This document shows positions 1-7,195 of a stretch of 9,965 bases of DNA, in pieces. The notes below the pieces were generated by a model, which saw only the letters and a list, made by a program, of their open reading frames with translations, searched no databases and was not told where the DNA came from. A program made the position numbers and the translations under genes. The stretch comes from Candidatus Bipolaricaulota bacterium (GTDB lineage Bacteria; Bipolaricaulota; Bipolaricaulia; RBG-16-55-9; DRXL01), in NCBI GenBank assembly GCA_025057405.1, contig JANWXV010000017.1, positions 1-9,965 on the forward strand, given 5' to 3'. Within the stretch, counting starts at the first letter, position 1. The number at the start of each line of letters is the position of its first letter.

Positions 1-2
1 AA

Positions 3-848
3 AGACTGAACTATCTGATTGACCCCGATCCCGTGCGCGCCCATAGCGATCCCGCTGGATTTATGCAAGAACTCTTCGCGGCGCTACAAGCGCGCCGGAT
101 GCTCACCCTAGAGTTATTACAGAGCGAACCGTGGGACTTCTTGATGCTTCATATTATGGAGACCGACCGGCTTCATCACTTCTTCTGGAACGCCAAAGAC
201 GATACAGACCATCCCTACCATCGGGATTTCTGGAGGCTCTACAGAGAGATTGATCTGATGATCGGGGAACTGCTCGCTCAGCTCCCCAAAGAGACGGAGT
301 TCGTCATGCTCTCCGATCACGGGTTTTGCGCCATCGAGCATGAAGTCGAGCTGAACGCGCTCTTCAGAAAACACGGGTTGCTCAAGTTTCGCACCGATGT
401 AGCCCAAGGCTTGAACGATCTCGACGAGCAAAGCCGTGCATTCGGGTTGGTGCCGGGGCGCCTCTATCTCCGCGATCTGGCGTACAGAGAAACCATAGAA
501 CAATTGCTTTATCAATTGCGCGCCCCTCAGACTCACTCCCCTGTGTGCGAACGAATCTATCGCCGCGATGAGCTGTACACGGGTCCGTATCTCGCGCACG
601 CGGCCGATCTCTTCGCCATTCCCAAACGGGGCTATGACTTGAAAGCCCGCCTCAATGCGCCAGAAATCTTCACGCGCACGGCGCTTCAGGGGATGCACAC
701 GCTGGACGATGCATTTCTCTTCGTGCGCCATCGCTCGTTGCGCACGATTCCCAAGCCCAGCTTGCTCGACCTCGCTCCGACGATCTGTGCGTTGATGAAC
801 GTGCCTTCTCTGCCGGGGGTTGAAGGTCGAAATCTGCTGTCATCGTGA
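3..848 (+). CDS. Type I phosphodiesterase / alkaline phosphatase superfamily protein (5' partial)
   Basis: Metal-dependent phosphohydrolase of the type I phosphodiesterase/nucleotide pyrophosphatase group (alkaline phosphatase superfamily). The frame is open from the window's left edge (codons from position 3), so the N-terminal part, including the expected catalytic Thr/Ser nucleophile, lies outside; the GTG at 33 is an internal codon and not a likely start. What remains shows the family's second half: the segment HIMETDRLHHFFW, whose Asp and His are expected metal ligands, then MLSDHGF carrying the Asp-His metal pair, then GMHTLDDAFLFVRH with the last metal-binding His, and a closing LDLAPTICALMNVP, typical of the family C-terminus. 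No membrane segment is visible in this part. The natural substrate cannot be told from the sequence; members act on nucleotide, lipid or phosphonate esters. The RNase Z-like gene starts 9 bp after the stop, suggesting co-transcription. Confidence 0.8.
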   Translation, partial: RLNYLIDPDPVRAHSDPAGFMQELFAALQARRMLTLELLQSEPWDFLMLHIMETDRLHHFFWNAKDDTDHPYHRDFWRLYREIDLMIGELLAQLPKETEFVMLSDHGFCAIEHEVELNALFRKHGLLKFRTDVAQGLNDLDEQSRAFGLVPGRLYLRDLAYRETIEQLLYQLRAPQTHSPVCERIYRRDELYTGPYLAHAADLFAIPKRGYDLKARLNAPEIFTRTALQGMHTLDDAFLFVRHRSLRTIPKPSLLDLAPTICALMNVPSLPGVEGRNLLSS

Positions 849-857
849 GGGAATTTC

Positions 858-1709
858 GTGAGATTTATTATCTATTCTAAAGCTCTCTATGCCAATTGGG
901 TCTACTACAGCCCTGATCGCATCGCGTTTGACGCCGGCGAGGGCATCAGCACGATCTTGGGCAACAAAGTCTTCGCGATTGAGAAGATCTTTCTCTCGCA
1001 CGGCCACGCCGATCACATCACGGGCCTAGTGGGGCTGATCAATATTCGCAACACGGGCATGGGAGATACCGAAAAGCCGTTGACGATCTACTATCCCGAA
1101 GGGAACTGGCGCGTCGGCGAGCTTATCCATTATATTAAGAAGACCAATCGTCGCTTGCAGTACGAATTAGAATGGGTGCCCATCTCCGCGGGCGCGCGCA
1201 TCCAGCTCTTCTCCGGCCAGTGCGATCGTTATATCGAGAGCTTTGCGACTCAGCACACCGAGGGTGAAATCTCTTTGGGATATAAAATTATTGAAGAACG
1301 CAAGCGCCTCAAAGAGACTTATCGTGATCTTCCCCAAGAGAAGATCCTTGAGCTGGTGCGCGCGGGCAAGCGAGACGAGATCACAGAAATCTACGCAAAA
1401 AAGCTCTTCGCCTACGGAGGCGATTCTACTCCCCTAGACCCTGATGACGTCCGAGAAGTAGATATTCTCTGCCACGACACGACGTTTCTCATTGACGACG
1501 AGCGCGAAGACTTCAAGCACGCCACGCTCTCCGAAGCCCTCGAGGTCGCGCTGCGCGCCCAGATCCAAGAAGCCCTCTTTGCGTTTCATATCAGCTCGCG
1601 CTATAAACAGACTCTCAGTGAACTCGAAGCCAAGCTTCAAGAAGAGCACCCGCACTTGCCCTTCAAGGTGATTTTTATCCCGCCGGGAAGAGTCTTTCGC
1701 TATGAGTAA
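858..1709 (+). CDS. RNase Z-like metallo-beta-lactamase-fold nuclease
   Basis: Probable RNase Z (tRNA 3'-processing endonuclease) or close MBL-fold relative, 283 aa, slightly shorter than typical RNase Z (about 300). The hallmark SHGHADHITGL gives metal ligands His48, His50, Asp52 and His53. His133, followed by a GY segment at 141-142, fits the RNase Z H...GY..E region. YGGDSTPL supplies Asp189, CHDTTF is near 205-210, and FHISSRY supplies His244, as in RNase Z. The N-terminus (KALYANWVYYSP) lacks the usual LGTSAGVPT start, and residues about 146-186 form a charged helical insert, so this is a divergent subgroup. GTG start chosen: GAGG at 847-850, overlapping the upstream stop, lies 7 bp ahead. 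It is probably translated from the same mRNA as the phosphodiesterase gene. Activity on tRNA precursors is inferred from family membership; another hydrolase function is possible. Confidence 0.75.
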   Translation: MRFIIYSKALYANWVYYSPDRIAFDAGEGISTILGNKVFAIEKIFLSHGHADHITGLVGLINIRNTGMGDTEKPLTIYYPEGNWRVGELIHYIKKTNRRLQYELEWVPISAGARIQLFSGQCDRYIESFATQHTEGEISLGYKIIEERKRLKETYRDLPQEKILELVRAGKRDEITEIYAKKLFAYGGDSTPLDPDDVREVDILCHDTTFLIDDEREDFKHATLSEALEVALRAQIQEALFAFHISSRYKQTLSELEAKLQEEHPHLPFKVIFIPPGRVFRYE

Positions 1710-1717
1710 AGAGAGAA

Positions 1718-2074
1718 TCAGACGATTTCAACAATCTGATTGCGCTCATCTACGTGGACGACCCGCGGACGATGGCGGAGCGCTTCGGCAGGCTCGAGGC
1801 TGGCATAGGTGAGAATAATCACGAGATCGCCGGGGGCACCCCAGCGCGCCGCCGCCCCGTTGAGCTGCACCACCCCAGAATGAGCCGGGCCTTCGATCAC
1901 ATACGTCTCCAAACGCGAGCCGTTGTTGACGTTGACGACCTGGACTTTCTCGTAGGGCAGGATCTGAGCCGCGCGCATCAGCTCGCTATCTAATGTCAAG
2001 CTGCCTTCATAATGAAGATCGGTCGCGGTGATCGTCGCCCGATGGATCTTCGATTTGAGCAGCTCTATGCGCAT
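1718..2074 (-). CDS. panD: Aspartate 1-decarboxylase
   Basis: Pyruvoyl-dependent enzyme that decarboxylates L-aspartate to beta-alanine for pantothenate and coenzyme A synthesis in the cytoplasm. At 118 aa it has the normal family length. The proenzyme cleavage site Gly24-Ser25 (LHYEGSLTLD) is intact; Ser25 becomes the pyruvoyl group. Other conserved residues fall at family positions: Lys9 (LKSKIHRATIT), Arg54, Thr57 and Tyr58 in NGSRLETYVI, and the NGAAARWGAPGDLVIILTY core. It converges with the RNase Z-like gene, the two stops separated by only 8 bp. No SD precedes the ATG. Instead a promoter-like sequence lies 5 bp upstream of it, so the mRNA may be leaderless. No other pan gene lies in the window. 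Confidence 0.95.
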   Translation of the reverse strand: MRIELLKSKIHRATITATDLHYEGSLTLDSELMRAAQILPYEKVQVVNVNNGSRLETYVIEGPAHSGVVQLNGAAARWGAPGDLVIILTYASLEPAEALRHRPRVVHVDERNQIVEIV

Positions 2075-2079
2075 ACTTT

Positions 2080-2108
2080 ATCTTAACGAGCGCGCCTCTC
2101 CCGTGCAA
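2080..2108 (-). promoter_or_regulatory. Candidate panD promoter, possibly leaderless
   Basis: On the minus strand, TTGCAC (2108-2103) and TAAGAT (2085-2080) are separated by exactly 17 bp. They match the sigma70 consensus 3/6 and 4/6. The -10 ends 5 bp before the panD ATG (2074), so transcription would begin at or next to the start codon. This agrees with the absence of an SD, but the matches alone are weak. Confidence 0.4.
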
Positions 2109-2130
2109 CTGCCCGTCAGAAACGGACTTC

Positions 2131-2159
2131 TTGCGTTGTAAAATAGAAGTTGATATGAT
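2131..2159 (+). promoter_or_regulatory. Candidate promoter of the permease operon (extended -10)
   Basis: TTGCGT (2131-2136), a 17-bp spacer and TATGAT (2154-2159, 5/6 match to TATAAT). A TG at 2151-2152 sits one base ahead of the -10, making a full extended -10 (TGaTATGAT). The predicted start near 2166 gives a leader of about 48 nt containing the SD AAGGAG (2201-2206). Confidence 0.5.
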
Positions 2160-2167
2160 CTCTACTG

Positions 2168-2183
2168 TCAGTCAAACGACTGA
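2168..2183 (+). promoter_or_regulatory. Perfect palindrome at the predicted transcription start of the permease operon
   Basis: TCAGTC-AAAC-GACTGA is a perfect 6-bp inverted repeat with a 4-nt centre, starting about 2 nt after the predicted transcription start. It could be a repressor operator or a 5'-end mRNA hairpin. At this length a chance occurrence is possible. Confidence 0.3.
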
Positions 2184-2213
2184 TCAGGCGTCGGCCTGCG
2201 AAGGAGCCACAGT

Positions 2214-3353
2214 ATGCTGAGTTTTATCATACGGCGCTTTCTCTACATGATCCCGTTGCTCTTTATTATATCAATCTTTGCGTTCACCATCGTCAAATTG
2301 CAGCCCTCGGATATCGTCGCCCAATGGAAGTTCAACCCCAGCATCGGGCGCGATCTCCTAGAGAGCTTGATACGACAATTCGATCTCGACAAAGACCCCG
2401 TCACACAGTATATAACTTGGTTGAGAAACATCTTCACCAAAGGGGATTTGGGCTTCTCGTTCTTCAACAAAGTCCCTGTGGAGGACTATCTCTTCGGCGG
2501 GGGGGCCTTGCTCTACAGCATGGTCATCATCTTGGCTACGATGCTCTTCACATGGCTGATTGCCATCCCCATTGGCATCTACAGCGCTACTCACAAATAC
2601 TCGTTTAACGATCACTTTCTGAACTTTATGGGGTTTTTGGGGCTTTCGATCCCGGTCTTTCTCTTGGCGATCGTCTTCTTGCAGGTGATGGTCTCGATCT
2701 TGCGGGTCGGGTCGTGGTGTGACATAGATTGGTTGCGTCCCCTCGTGACGTTCTTCCGCCCGCCCTGTGTCGAGATCAGCCCGGGGGTCTTCTCCTGCGA
2801 AGGCGGCATTCTCTGCCTCTCCAAAGCCGAGCGCCTGGCTCAAGGATACTATAGCGCCCCGGAGGGACTCGCCGTTGGCGGCCTCTTCGCCAATGAGTAC
2901 GCCCTCGCCCCGTGGAGCTGGGCCAAATTCAGAAATTTCCTGTGGCATCTGTGGCCCGTGGTCATCATCGTGGGCACGGCCAATATCGCTGCGCTTATTC
3001 GCTACATGCGCGCCAATCTCTTGGATGTGCTGGGGCAGCCCTATGTGCAAACCGCTCGTGCCAAGGGGCTTTCCGAAAGAGTAGTGATCTACAAGCACGC
3101 GGTGCGCAATGCCATCAATCCCCTGGTCAGTATGCTGGGGTTCTGGATCCCCTTTATGTTTGAGGGGATGTTGGTAGCATCCGCCGTGATGAATCTGCAA
3201 ACGGTCGAAGTCAATTATTTCAATGCGCTGTCGACCCAAGACCAATGGGTCATCATGGGGGGATTGCTCTACTTCGGGGTCATCTTGGTTGTCGGCAACC
3301 TGATCTCCGATATCTTGCTGGCTGTTGTTGACCCGAAGATTCGCTATGACTGA
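2214..3353 (+). CDS. Peptide/oligopeptide-type ABC transporter permease, DppB/OppB family
   Basis: Inner-membrane permease of the binding-protein-dependent peptide/nickel class, working as a heterodimer with the next gene's product. The N-terminus (MLSFIIRRFLYMIPLLFIIS) is the classic DppB opening with transmembrane segment 1. Further hydrophobic segments lie near 101-124, 137-164, 244-263, 303-326 and 346-371. The EAA coupling loop that contacts the ATPase is clear (GQPYVQTARAKGLSERVVIY, 274-293), and the end VVDPKIRYD is typical. At 379 aa it is longer than usual (about 310-340) because residues 165-243, predicted outside the membrane, form an insertion with cysteines at 169, 185, 195 and 201. 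ATG is supported by AAGGAG seven bases upstream. The substrate cannot be read from the permease alone; no binding protein or ATPase gene is nearby. Confidence 0.9.
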   Translation: MLSFIIRRFLYMIPLLFIISIFAFTIVKLQPSDIVAQWKFNPSIGRDLLESLIRQFDLDKDPVTQYITWLRNIFTKGDLGFSFFNKVPVEDYLFGGGALLYSMVIILATMLFTWLIAIPIGIYSATHKYSFNDHFLNFMGFLGLSIPVFLLAIVFLQVMVSILRVGSWCDIDWLRPLVTFFRPPCVEISPGVFSCEGGILCLSKAERLAQGYYSAPEGLAVGGLFANEYALAPWSWAKFRNFLWHLWPVVIIVGTANIAALIRYMRANLLDVLGQPYVQTARAKGLSERVVIYKHAVRNAINPLVSMLGFWIPFMFEGMLVASAVMNLQTVEVNYFNALSTQDQWVIMGGLLYFGVILVVGNLISDILLAVVDPKIRYD

Positions 3354-4623
3354 GACAGGATCGAAGGCTCAGACAGAACAAGTGACGGGTGGGGTACGCG
3401 GCGCGGAGCCGGTCTCTCAGGGGCGTCTCATCTGGAGGCGCTTCAAGCATCATCGCATGGGGCTGTTTGGCAGCATCGTCGTGATCCTCTTTTACCTGAT
3501 TTTTGTGGGGTTTGCCGAGTTCATCGCCCCGTATCACTATAACCAAGAGCACCGGGACTTCGGGTATATCCCCCCGATGATCACGCGGATTCGCTTTTGG
3601 GATAAAGACGGGAATTTTTCGTTCAAGCCGTTTGTCTATGGCCTGGCTCAAGCCCAGGTCTATCTCAATACCGAAACGGGAGAACAGACAACCAAGCCCC
3701 CCGAAGGCGACCCGCGCTACTTCCGTCAGCCGGGGATCTTCTGGTGGGAGGAGGACACCTCGCGCAAGTGCTATGTTGAGTTCTTCGTACGCGGGGAAGA
3801 GTATCGCTTCTGGGACCTTTGGAAGACCGATCTGCACCTGTTTGGGGTGCGCGAGGCCGGGGCTGGCCCCATGGGGAAAGCCGAGCTTGCAGCTTCACCC
3901 TGTCAGCTCTTCTTATTCGGCACCAACAAATTGGGCTACGATATCTTCTCCATGACGCTGATCGGGGGCAAGATCTCGCTGGCTATCGGCCCTCTGGTGA
4001 TCGCTCTGGCTTTTATCCTAGGGATTCTCTTGGGGGGGATCTCGGGGTATTACGGCGGGGGTGTGGACACGTTTATTCAGCGCGTCATCGAAGTCTTTAT
4101 GGCTCTGCCGCGCTTGGCGTTGCTGTTGGCCCTCGCTGTCATTCTGTCGCAGTATAAGCTCTCGGGGATGGCGGTCTTTTGGGGGATTGTCTTTATTTTA
4201 ATTATCGTCAGTTGGGCACCGCTGGCGCGGGTGGTGCGCGGGCAGTTCTTGGCGCTGCGCGAGGCCGAGTTTGTCACCGCAGCCCGCGCGATTGGCGTCA
4301 GCGACCTGCGCGTGATCTTAAAGCACATCTTGCCCAATACGACGAGCTATCTGGTCGTCGCGGCGACGTTGACCATTCCCAATATTATTATCTTGGAGAG
4401 CACCCTGAGCTTCTTAAGACTGGGGATCCGCGATCCGTTGACCAGTTGGGGCGTGCTGATGCAAGCGGGCTGGAGTACCCAAGTGATCCAGAACTACCCA
4501 TGGTTTCTCATCCCTGGTATCTTTATTGTCTTAGCGGTGCTCGCGTTTAACTTTATGGGCGACGCCCTGCGCGATGCCGTCGATCCGTTTACCGTCACCG
4601 GAGCCAAAGAAGAGTTAGCCTAG
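3346..4623 (+). CDS. Peptide/oligopeptide-type ABC transporter permease, DppC/OppC family
   Basis: Partner permease, 425 aa from the ATG at 3346, which overlaps the upstream gene's stop by 8 bp, implying translational coupling. A TTG at 3325 is in frame but would lengthen the overlap and add no family residues. An OppC-type N-terminal cytoplasmic region is followed by TM1 (about 41-60). A predicted extracytoplasmic insertion of some 130 residues (62-190) ends in the family element FGTNKLGYDIFS, a variant of GTDxxGRDxxS. The transport domain follows, with an EAA loop (EAEFVTAARAIGVSDLRVIL, 306-325), IPNIIILESTLSFLRLG, and FNFMGDALRDAVDP near the end. The family norm is about 280-310 aa; the excess is the insertion. 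Long forms of this kind occur in several deep-branching phyla. The substrate is unknown, and ATPase and binding-protein genes must lie elsewhere. Confidence 0.9.
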   Translation: MTETGSKAQTEQVTGGVRGAEPVSQGRLIWRRFKHHRMGLFGSIVVILFYLIFVGFAEFIAPYHYNQEHRDFGYIPPMITRIRFWDKDGNFSFKPFVYGLAQAQVYLNTETGEQTTKPPEGDPRYFRQPGIFWWEEDTSRKCYVEFFVRGEEYRFWDLWKTDLHLFGVREAGAGPMGKAELAASPCQLFLFGTNKLGYDIFSMTLIGGKISLAIGPLVIALAFILGILLGGISGYYGGGVDTFIQRVIEVFMALPRLALLLALAVILSQYKLSGMAVFWGIVFILIIVSWAPLARVVRGQFLALREAEFVTAARAIGVSDLRVILKHILPNTTSYLVVAATLTIPNIIILESTLSFLRLGIRDPLTSWGVLMQAGWSTQVIQNYPWFLIPGIFIVLAVLAFNFMGDALRDAVDPFTVTGAKEELA

Positions 4624-4631
4624 CTCCCAAC

Positions 4632-4661
4632 TTGCGTTCAGGGCTTCGTTTTTCGTATTAT
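4632..4661 (+). promoter_or_regulatory. Possible gyrA promoter
   Basis: TTGCGT (4632-4637), 18-bp spacer, TATTAT (4656-4661, 5/6 match). The -35 hexamer is the same as in the permease-operon promoter at 2131. A purine-rich SD (AGAGGGGG, 4688-4695) lies between it and the gyrA ATG. The 81-bp gap after dppC has no clear terminator, so read-through from the permease operon is also possible. Confidence 0.35.
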
Positions 4662-4704
4662 AAGCTATCTATATTTTCACGAGAGTGAGAGGGGGAACCT
4701 TTCA

Positions 4705-7158
4705 ATGCCGGAACGCATCGAGCGCACGTTTATCGAAGACGAGATGCGCGTCTCGTATATCAACTACGCGATGAGCGTCATTCGGGGGCGCGCCATCCCC
4801 GATGTCCGTGATGGTCTGAAGCCCGTGCAGCGCAGGATTCTCTATACGATGGCGCAGCTAGGGCTTGCGCCCAACCGCCCGCATAAGAAATCCGCGCGCA
4901 TCGTCGGCGAAGCGATGGGCAAATATCACCCCCACGGTGATCAGCCCGTCTACGACACGATGGTCAACATGGCGCAGCCCTTCTCGTTTCGCTATCCGTT
5001 GGTGGACGGACAGGGGAATTTTGGCAGCATTGACGGCGACGAACCGGCCGCGATGCGCTACACCGAGGCTCGCTTAGCCCCCATCGCCGAAGAGCTGCTG
5101 GCCGAATTGGACGAGAACACCGTTGATTTCGCGCCAAACTTCGACGACTCGCTCACCGAACCCGTCGTCCTGCCCGCTCGGATTCCCAATCTCTTATTGA
5201 ACGGCTCGTGGGGGATCTCCGTGGGCATGACCACTCAGATCCCTCCGCACAATCTCTCGGAAGTCGTAGATGCCCTCGTCTATACGATTGATAAGCCCGA
5301 AGCTTCGGTAGAAGAGCTGATGCAGTTCATCAAAGGGCCGGACTTCCCCACCGGAGGGATCCTCTTAGGGCGCTCCGGGATCGTCGAAGCCTACAGAAAC
5401 GGCGAGGGCAAGCTCCGTGTGCGTGGGGTCGCCCGCATCGAAGATCACAACATTATTATCTCTGAAATCCCCTTTCAGGTGCGCAAATCTACGCTCGTCG
5501 AAGCGATCGCCAACAAAGTCCGCTCCGGGGATATTGACGAAATCTCAGATTTGCGAGACGAATCCGACCGCGACGGCATCCGAATCGTCGTCGAACTCAA
5601 GCGCGGCAGCACCCCCCAACTCGTCTTGCAGAAGCTCTACAAATACACGCCTCTGGAGTGGACGTTTGGTGCGAACTTCTTGGTGATCGTAGATGGCAAC
5701 CCCAGAAAGCTCGCGCTCAAAGAGCTGCTCTATTATTTTATCGTCCATCGGCGCGAGGTCGTCCGAAGACGCACGCAATTCAGGCTGAACGCCGCCCAAG
5801 AGCGCGCCCATCTCTTAGAAGGGATGCTCAAAGCGTTAGACAACCGAGACGAGATCATCGCGCTCATCAGCAAGTCCAAAGATGCTGCCCAAGCCATGGA
5901 CGCGCTTCAGAAAAAATACAAGCTCTCGGAGAAGCAAGCCGACGCGATCTTGAAGATGCAACTGCGGCGCTTCACGGCTCTAGAGACTCAAGAACTCAAA
6001 ACAGAGTTCGACGAGAAGCAGCAAGCGATCAAAGAGTATAAGTCTATCTTAGCCAGCCCGCAAAAGCTCGACGGTATTATTAAGTCCGAGCTTTTGGAGC
6101 TGAAGAAGCGCTACGGCGACCCACGCCGCACGCAGATCGTAGAGGGCGTAGATGGAGAGATGCTCTCCGAAGAAGCGTTTATCCCCGACACAGACTTGCT
6201 GATCAGCGTTAGCGTCAAGGGCTACGCCAGCGCTCCCAAAGAAGAAGCGTATAGAAAGCAGCAGCGCGGCGGCAAGGGGATCTTGGTGATGCGCCTGCGC
6301 GAGGGCGATGCGATGAAGCGCGTCTTCAGTTGCCATGCCCGAGACGACCTGCTCGTCTTCACCAAGGCCCACAAAGCCTATAAATTAAAAGCGTATCGGT
6401 TATACTCCGAGCGCCGCGACGTCAAGGGCGAGAACCTGAGAAACTTTATCGGCATGAGTCCCGAAGAAGAAGTCTGTGCGCTGCTTCCGTTGCGACTCGA
6501 TGGCACGGGGAATCGCTTCTGCGTGATGGCTACCGCTCAGGGGATCGTCAACCGCAACGCCTACGAAGACTTCTACAATGCCCACACCAACGGCATCTTG
6601 GCGATCAACCCCGACGAGGGCGATTTCATCGTAGATGCGATTCTCTCGCACGGCGCGGGCGATCTGCTCTTGGCCAGCGCCCAGGGGATGACCATTCGCT
6701 TCCCAGAAGAAGAGGCACGCTGCACGGGACGTCCCAGCAAGGGCGTGATCGGGATGCGTTTAGAAGACGGCGATCGGCTCGTGGGCTTGGTGGCGCTCGA
6801 ACCCGGCGATCCTGAAGACAAGCTCTTATTGGTCACCGAGAACGGCTACGGCAAGCGCACGCCGTTAGAAGAGTTCCCGGTGCAGGGGCGCGGCGGCAAG
6901 GGCGTCTTGGGCATCAAAGTAGATGAGAAGACGGGTCTGATCGTGGCTGCTGAAAAAGTCAAAGACGACGACGAGATCATGGTCACGACGATCAACGGCA
7001 AGATTATCAGAATCTCTGCGGGGGAAGTGCGCATCGTCAGTCGCTACGCCAAGGGCGTCAAGCTCATAGATTTGGACGAGGGCGATAAAGTTGTTTCCGT
7101 AGTGCGCTACGTGCCGGGGAGAGAGTCAAAAGAGTCTGTAGAGCCTGTAGAGTCTTAA
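4705..7158 (+). CDS. gyrA: DNA gyrase subunit A
   Basis: Subunit A of the type II topoisomerase that introduces negative supercoils; it cuts and rejoins DNA as A2B2 with GyrB. 817 aa, within the family range. The breakage-reunion domain covers about 1-485: catalytic Arg118-Tyr119 in AAMRYTEARL, and the intercalating Ile171 in NGSWGISVG (usual form NGSSGIAVG). The C-terminal DNA-wrapping domain holds a GyrA-box-like QQRGGKG (519-525; canonical QRRGGKG), which favours gyrase over topoisomerase IV, and a second related blade motif QGRGGKG (727-733). The quinolone region reads HPHGDQPVYD: Gln80, Pro81 and Asp84 match E. coli Ser83, Ala84 and Asp87. The start is supported by the SD AGAGGGGG. The last codons (ESKESVEPVES tail) lie in the left arm of a large stem-loop reaching to gatB. 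gyrB is not in the window. Confidence 0.96.
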   Translation: MPERIERTFIEDEMRVSYINYAMSVIRGRAIPDVRDGLKPVQRRILYTMAQLGLAPNRPHKKSARIVGEAMGKYHPHGDQPVYDTMVNMAQPFSFRYPLVDGQGNFGSIDGDEPAAMRYTEARLAPIAEELLAELDENTVDFAPNFDDSLTEPVVLPARIPNLLLNGSWGISVGMTTQIPPHNLSEVVDALVYTIDKPEASVEELMQFIKGPDFPTGGILLGRSGIVEAYRNGEGKLRVRGVARIEDHNIIISEIPFQVRKSTLVEAIANKVRSGDIDEISDLRDESDRDGIRIVVELKRGSTPQLVLQKLYKYTPLEWTFGANFLVIVDGNPRKLALKELLYYFIVHRREVVRRRTQFRLNAAQERAHLLEGMLKALDNRDEIIALISKSKDAAQAMDALQKKYKLSEKQADAILKMQLRRFTALETQELKTEFDEKQQAIKEYKSILASPQKLDGIIKSELLELKKRYGDPRRTQIVEGVDGEMLSEEAFIPDTDLLISVSVKGYASAPKEEAYRKQQRGGKGILVMRLREGDAMKRVFSCHARDDLLVFTKAHKAYKLKAYRLYSERRDVKGENLRNFIGMSPEEEVCALLPLRLDGTGNRFCVMATAQGIVNRNAYEDFYNAHTNGILAINPDEGDFIVDAILSHGAGDLLLASAQGMTIRFPEEEARCTGRPSKGVIGMRLEDGDRLVGLVALEPGDPEDKLLLVTENGYGKRTPLEEFPVQGRGGKGVLGIKVDEKTGLIVAAEKVKDDDEIMVTTINGKIIRISAGEVRIVSRYAKGVKLIDLDEGDKVVSVVRYVPGRESKESVEPVES

Positions 7159-7190
7159 AGTCGTTAAAACTCTACGACTCTACAGACTCT
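7131..7190 (+). repeat. Long stem-loop spanning the gyrA stop and ending at the gatB start
   Basis: The outer arms AGAGTCTGTAGAG (7131-7143) and CTCTACAGACTCT (7178-7190) pair perfectly over 13 bp. After a small internal loop, GTAGAGT (7147-7153) pairs with ACTCTAC (7169-7175), and TTAA (7155-7158) with TTAA (7164-7167). The left arm itself contains direct copies of CTGTAGAG. The structure includes the gyrA stop codon and ends 5 nt before the gatB ATG. It lacks a following T-run, so it is not a classical terminator. It could attenuate gatB translation, mark an RNA-processing site or be a dispersed repeat element. Confidence 0.75.
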
Positions 7191-7195
7191 CCATC

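Noticed and set aside
117..731. Open frame of 204 aa on the minus strand inside the phosphodiesterase gene
   Set aside because: Antisense to a conserved metal-binding protein, with no recognisable motif or SD.
2358..3245. Open frame of 295 aa on the minus strand inside the first permease gene
   Set aside because: It is antisense to a clear DppB-family gene, rich in His, Asp and Gly, and resembles no family. It is a shadow of codon bias.
3325..3345. TTG at 3325 as the start of the second permease
   Set aside because: The ATG at 3346 gives the usual short overlap with the upstream stop; the TTG adds 7 residues that merely re-read the end of the first permease gene.
4624..4704. Terminator in the gap between the second permease gene and gyrA
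   Set aside because: There is a short T-run near 4649-4653 but no stem of useful length ahead of it.
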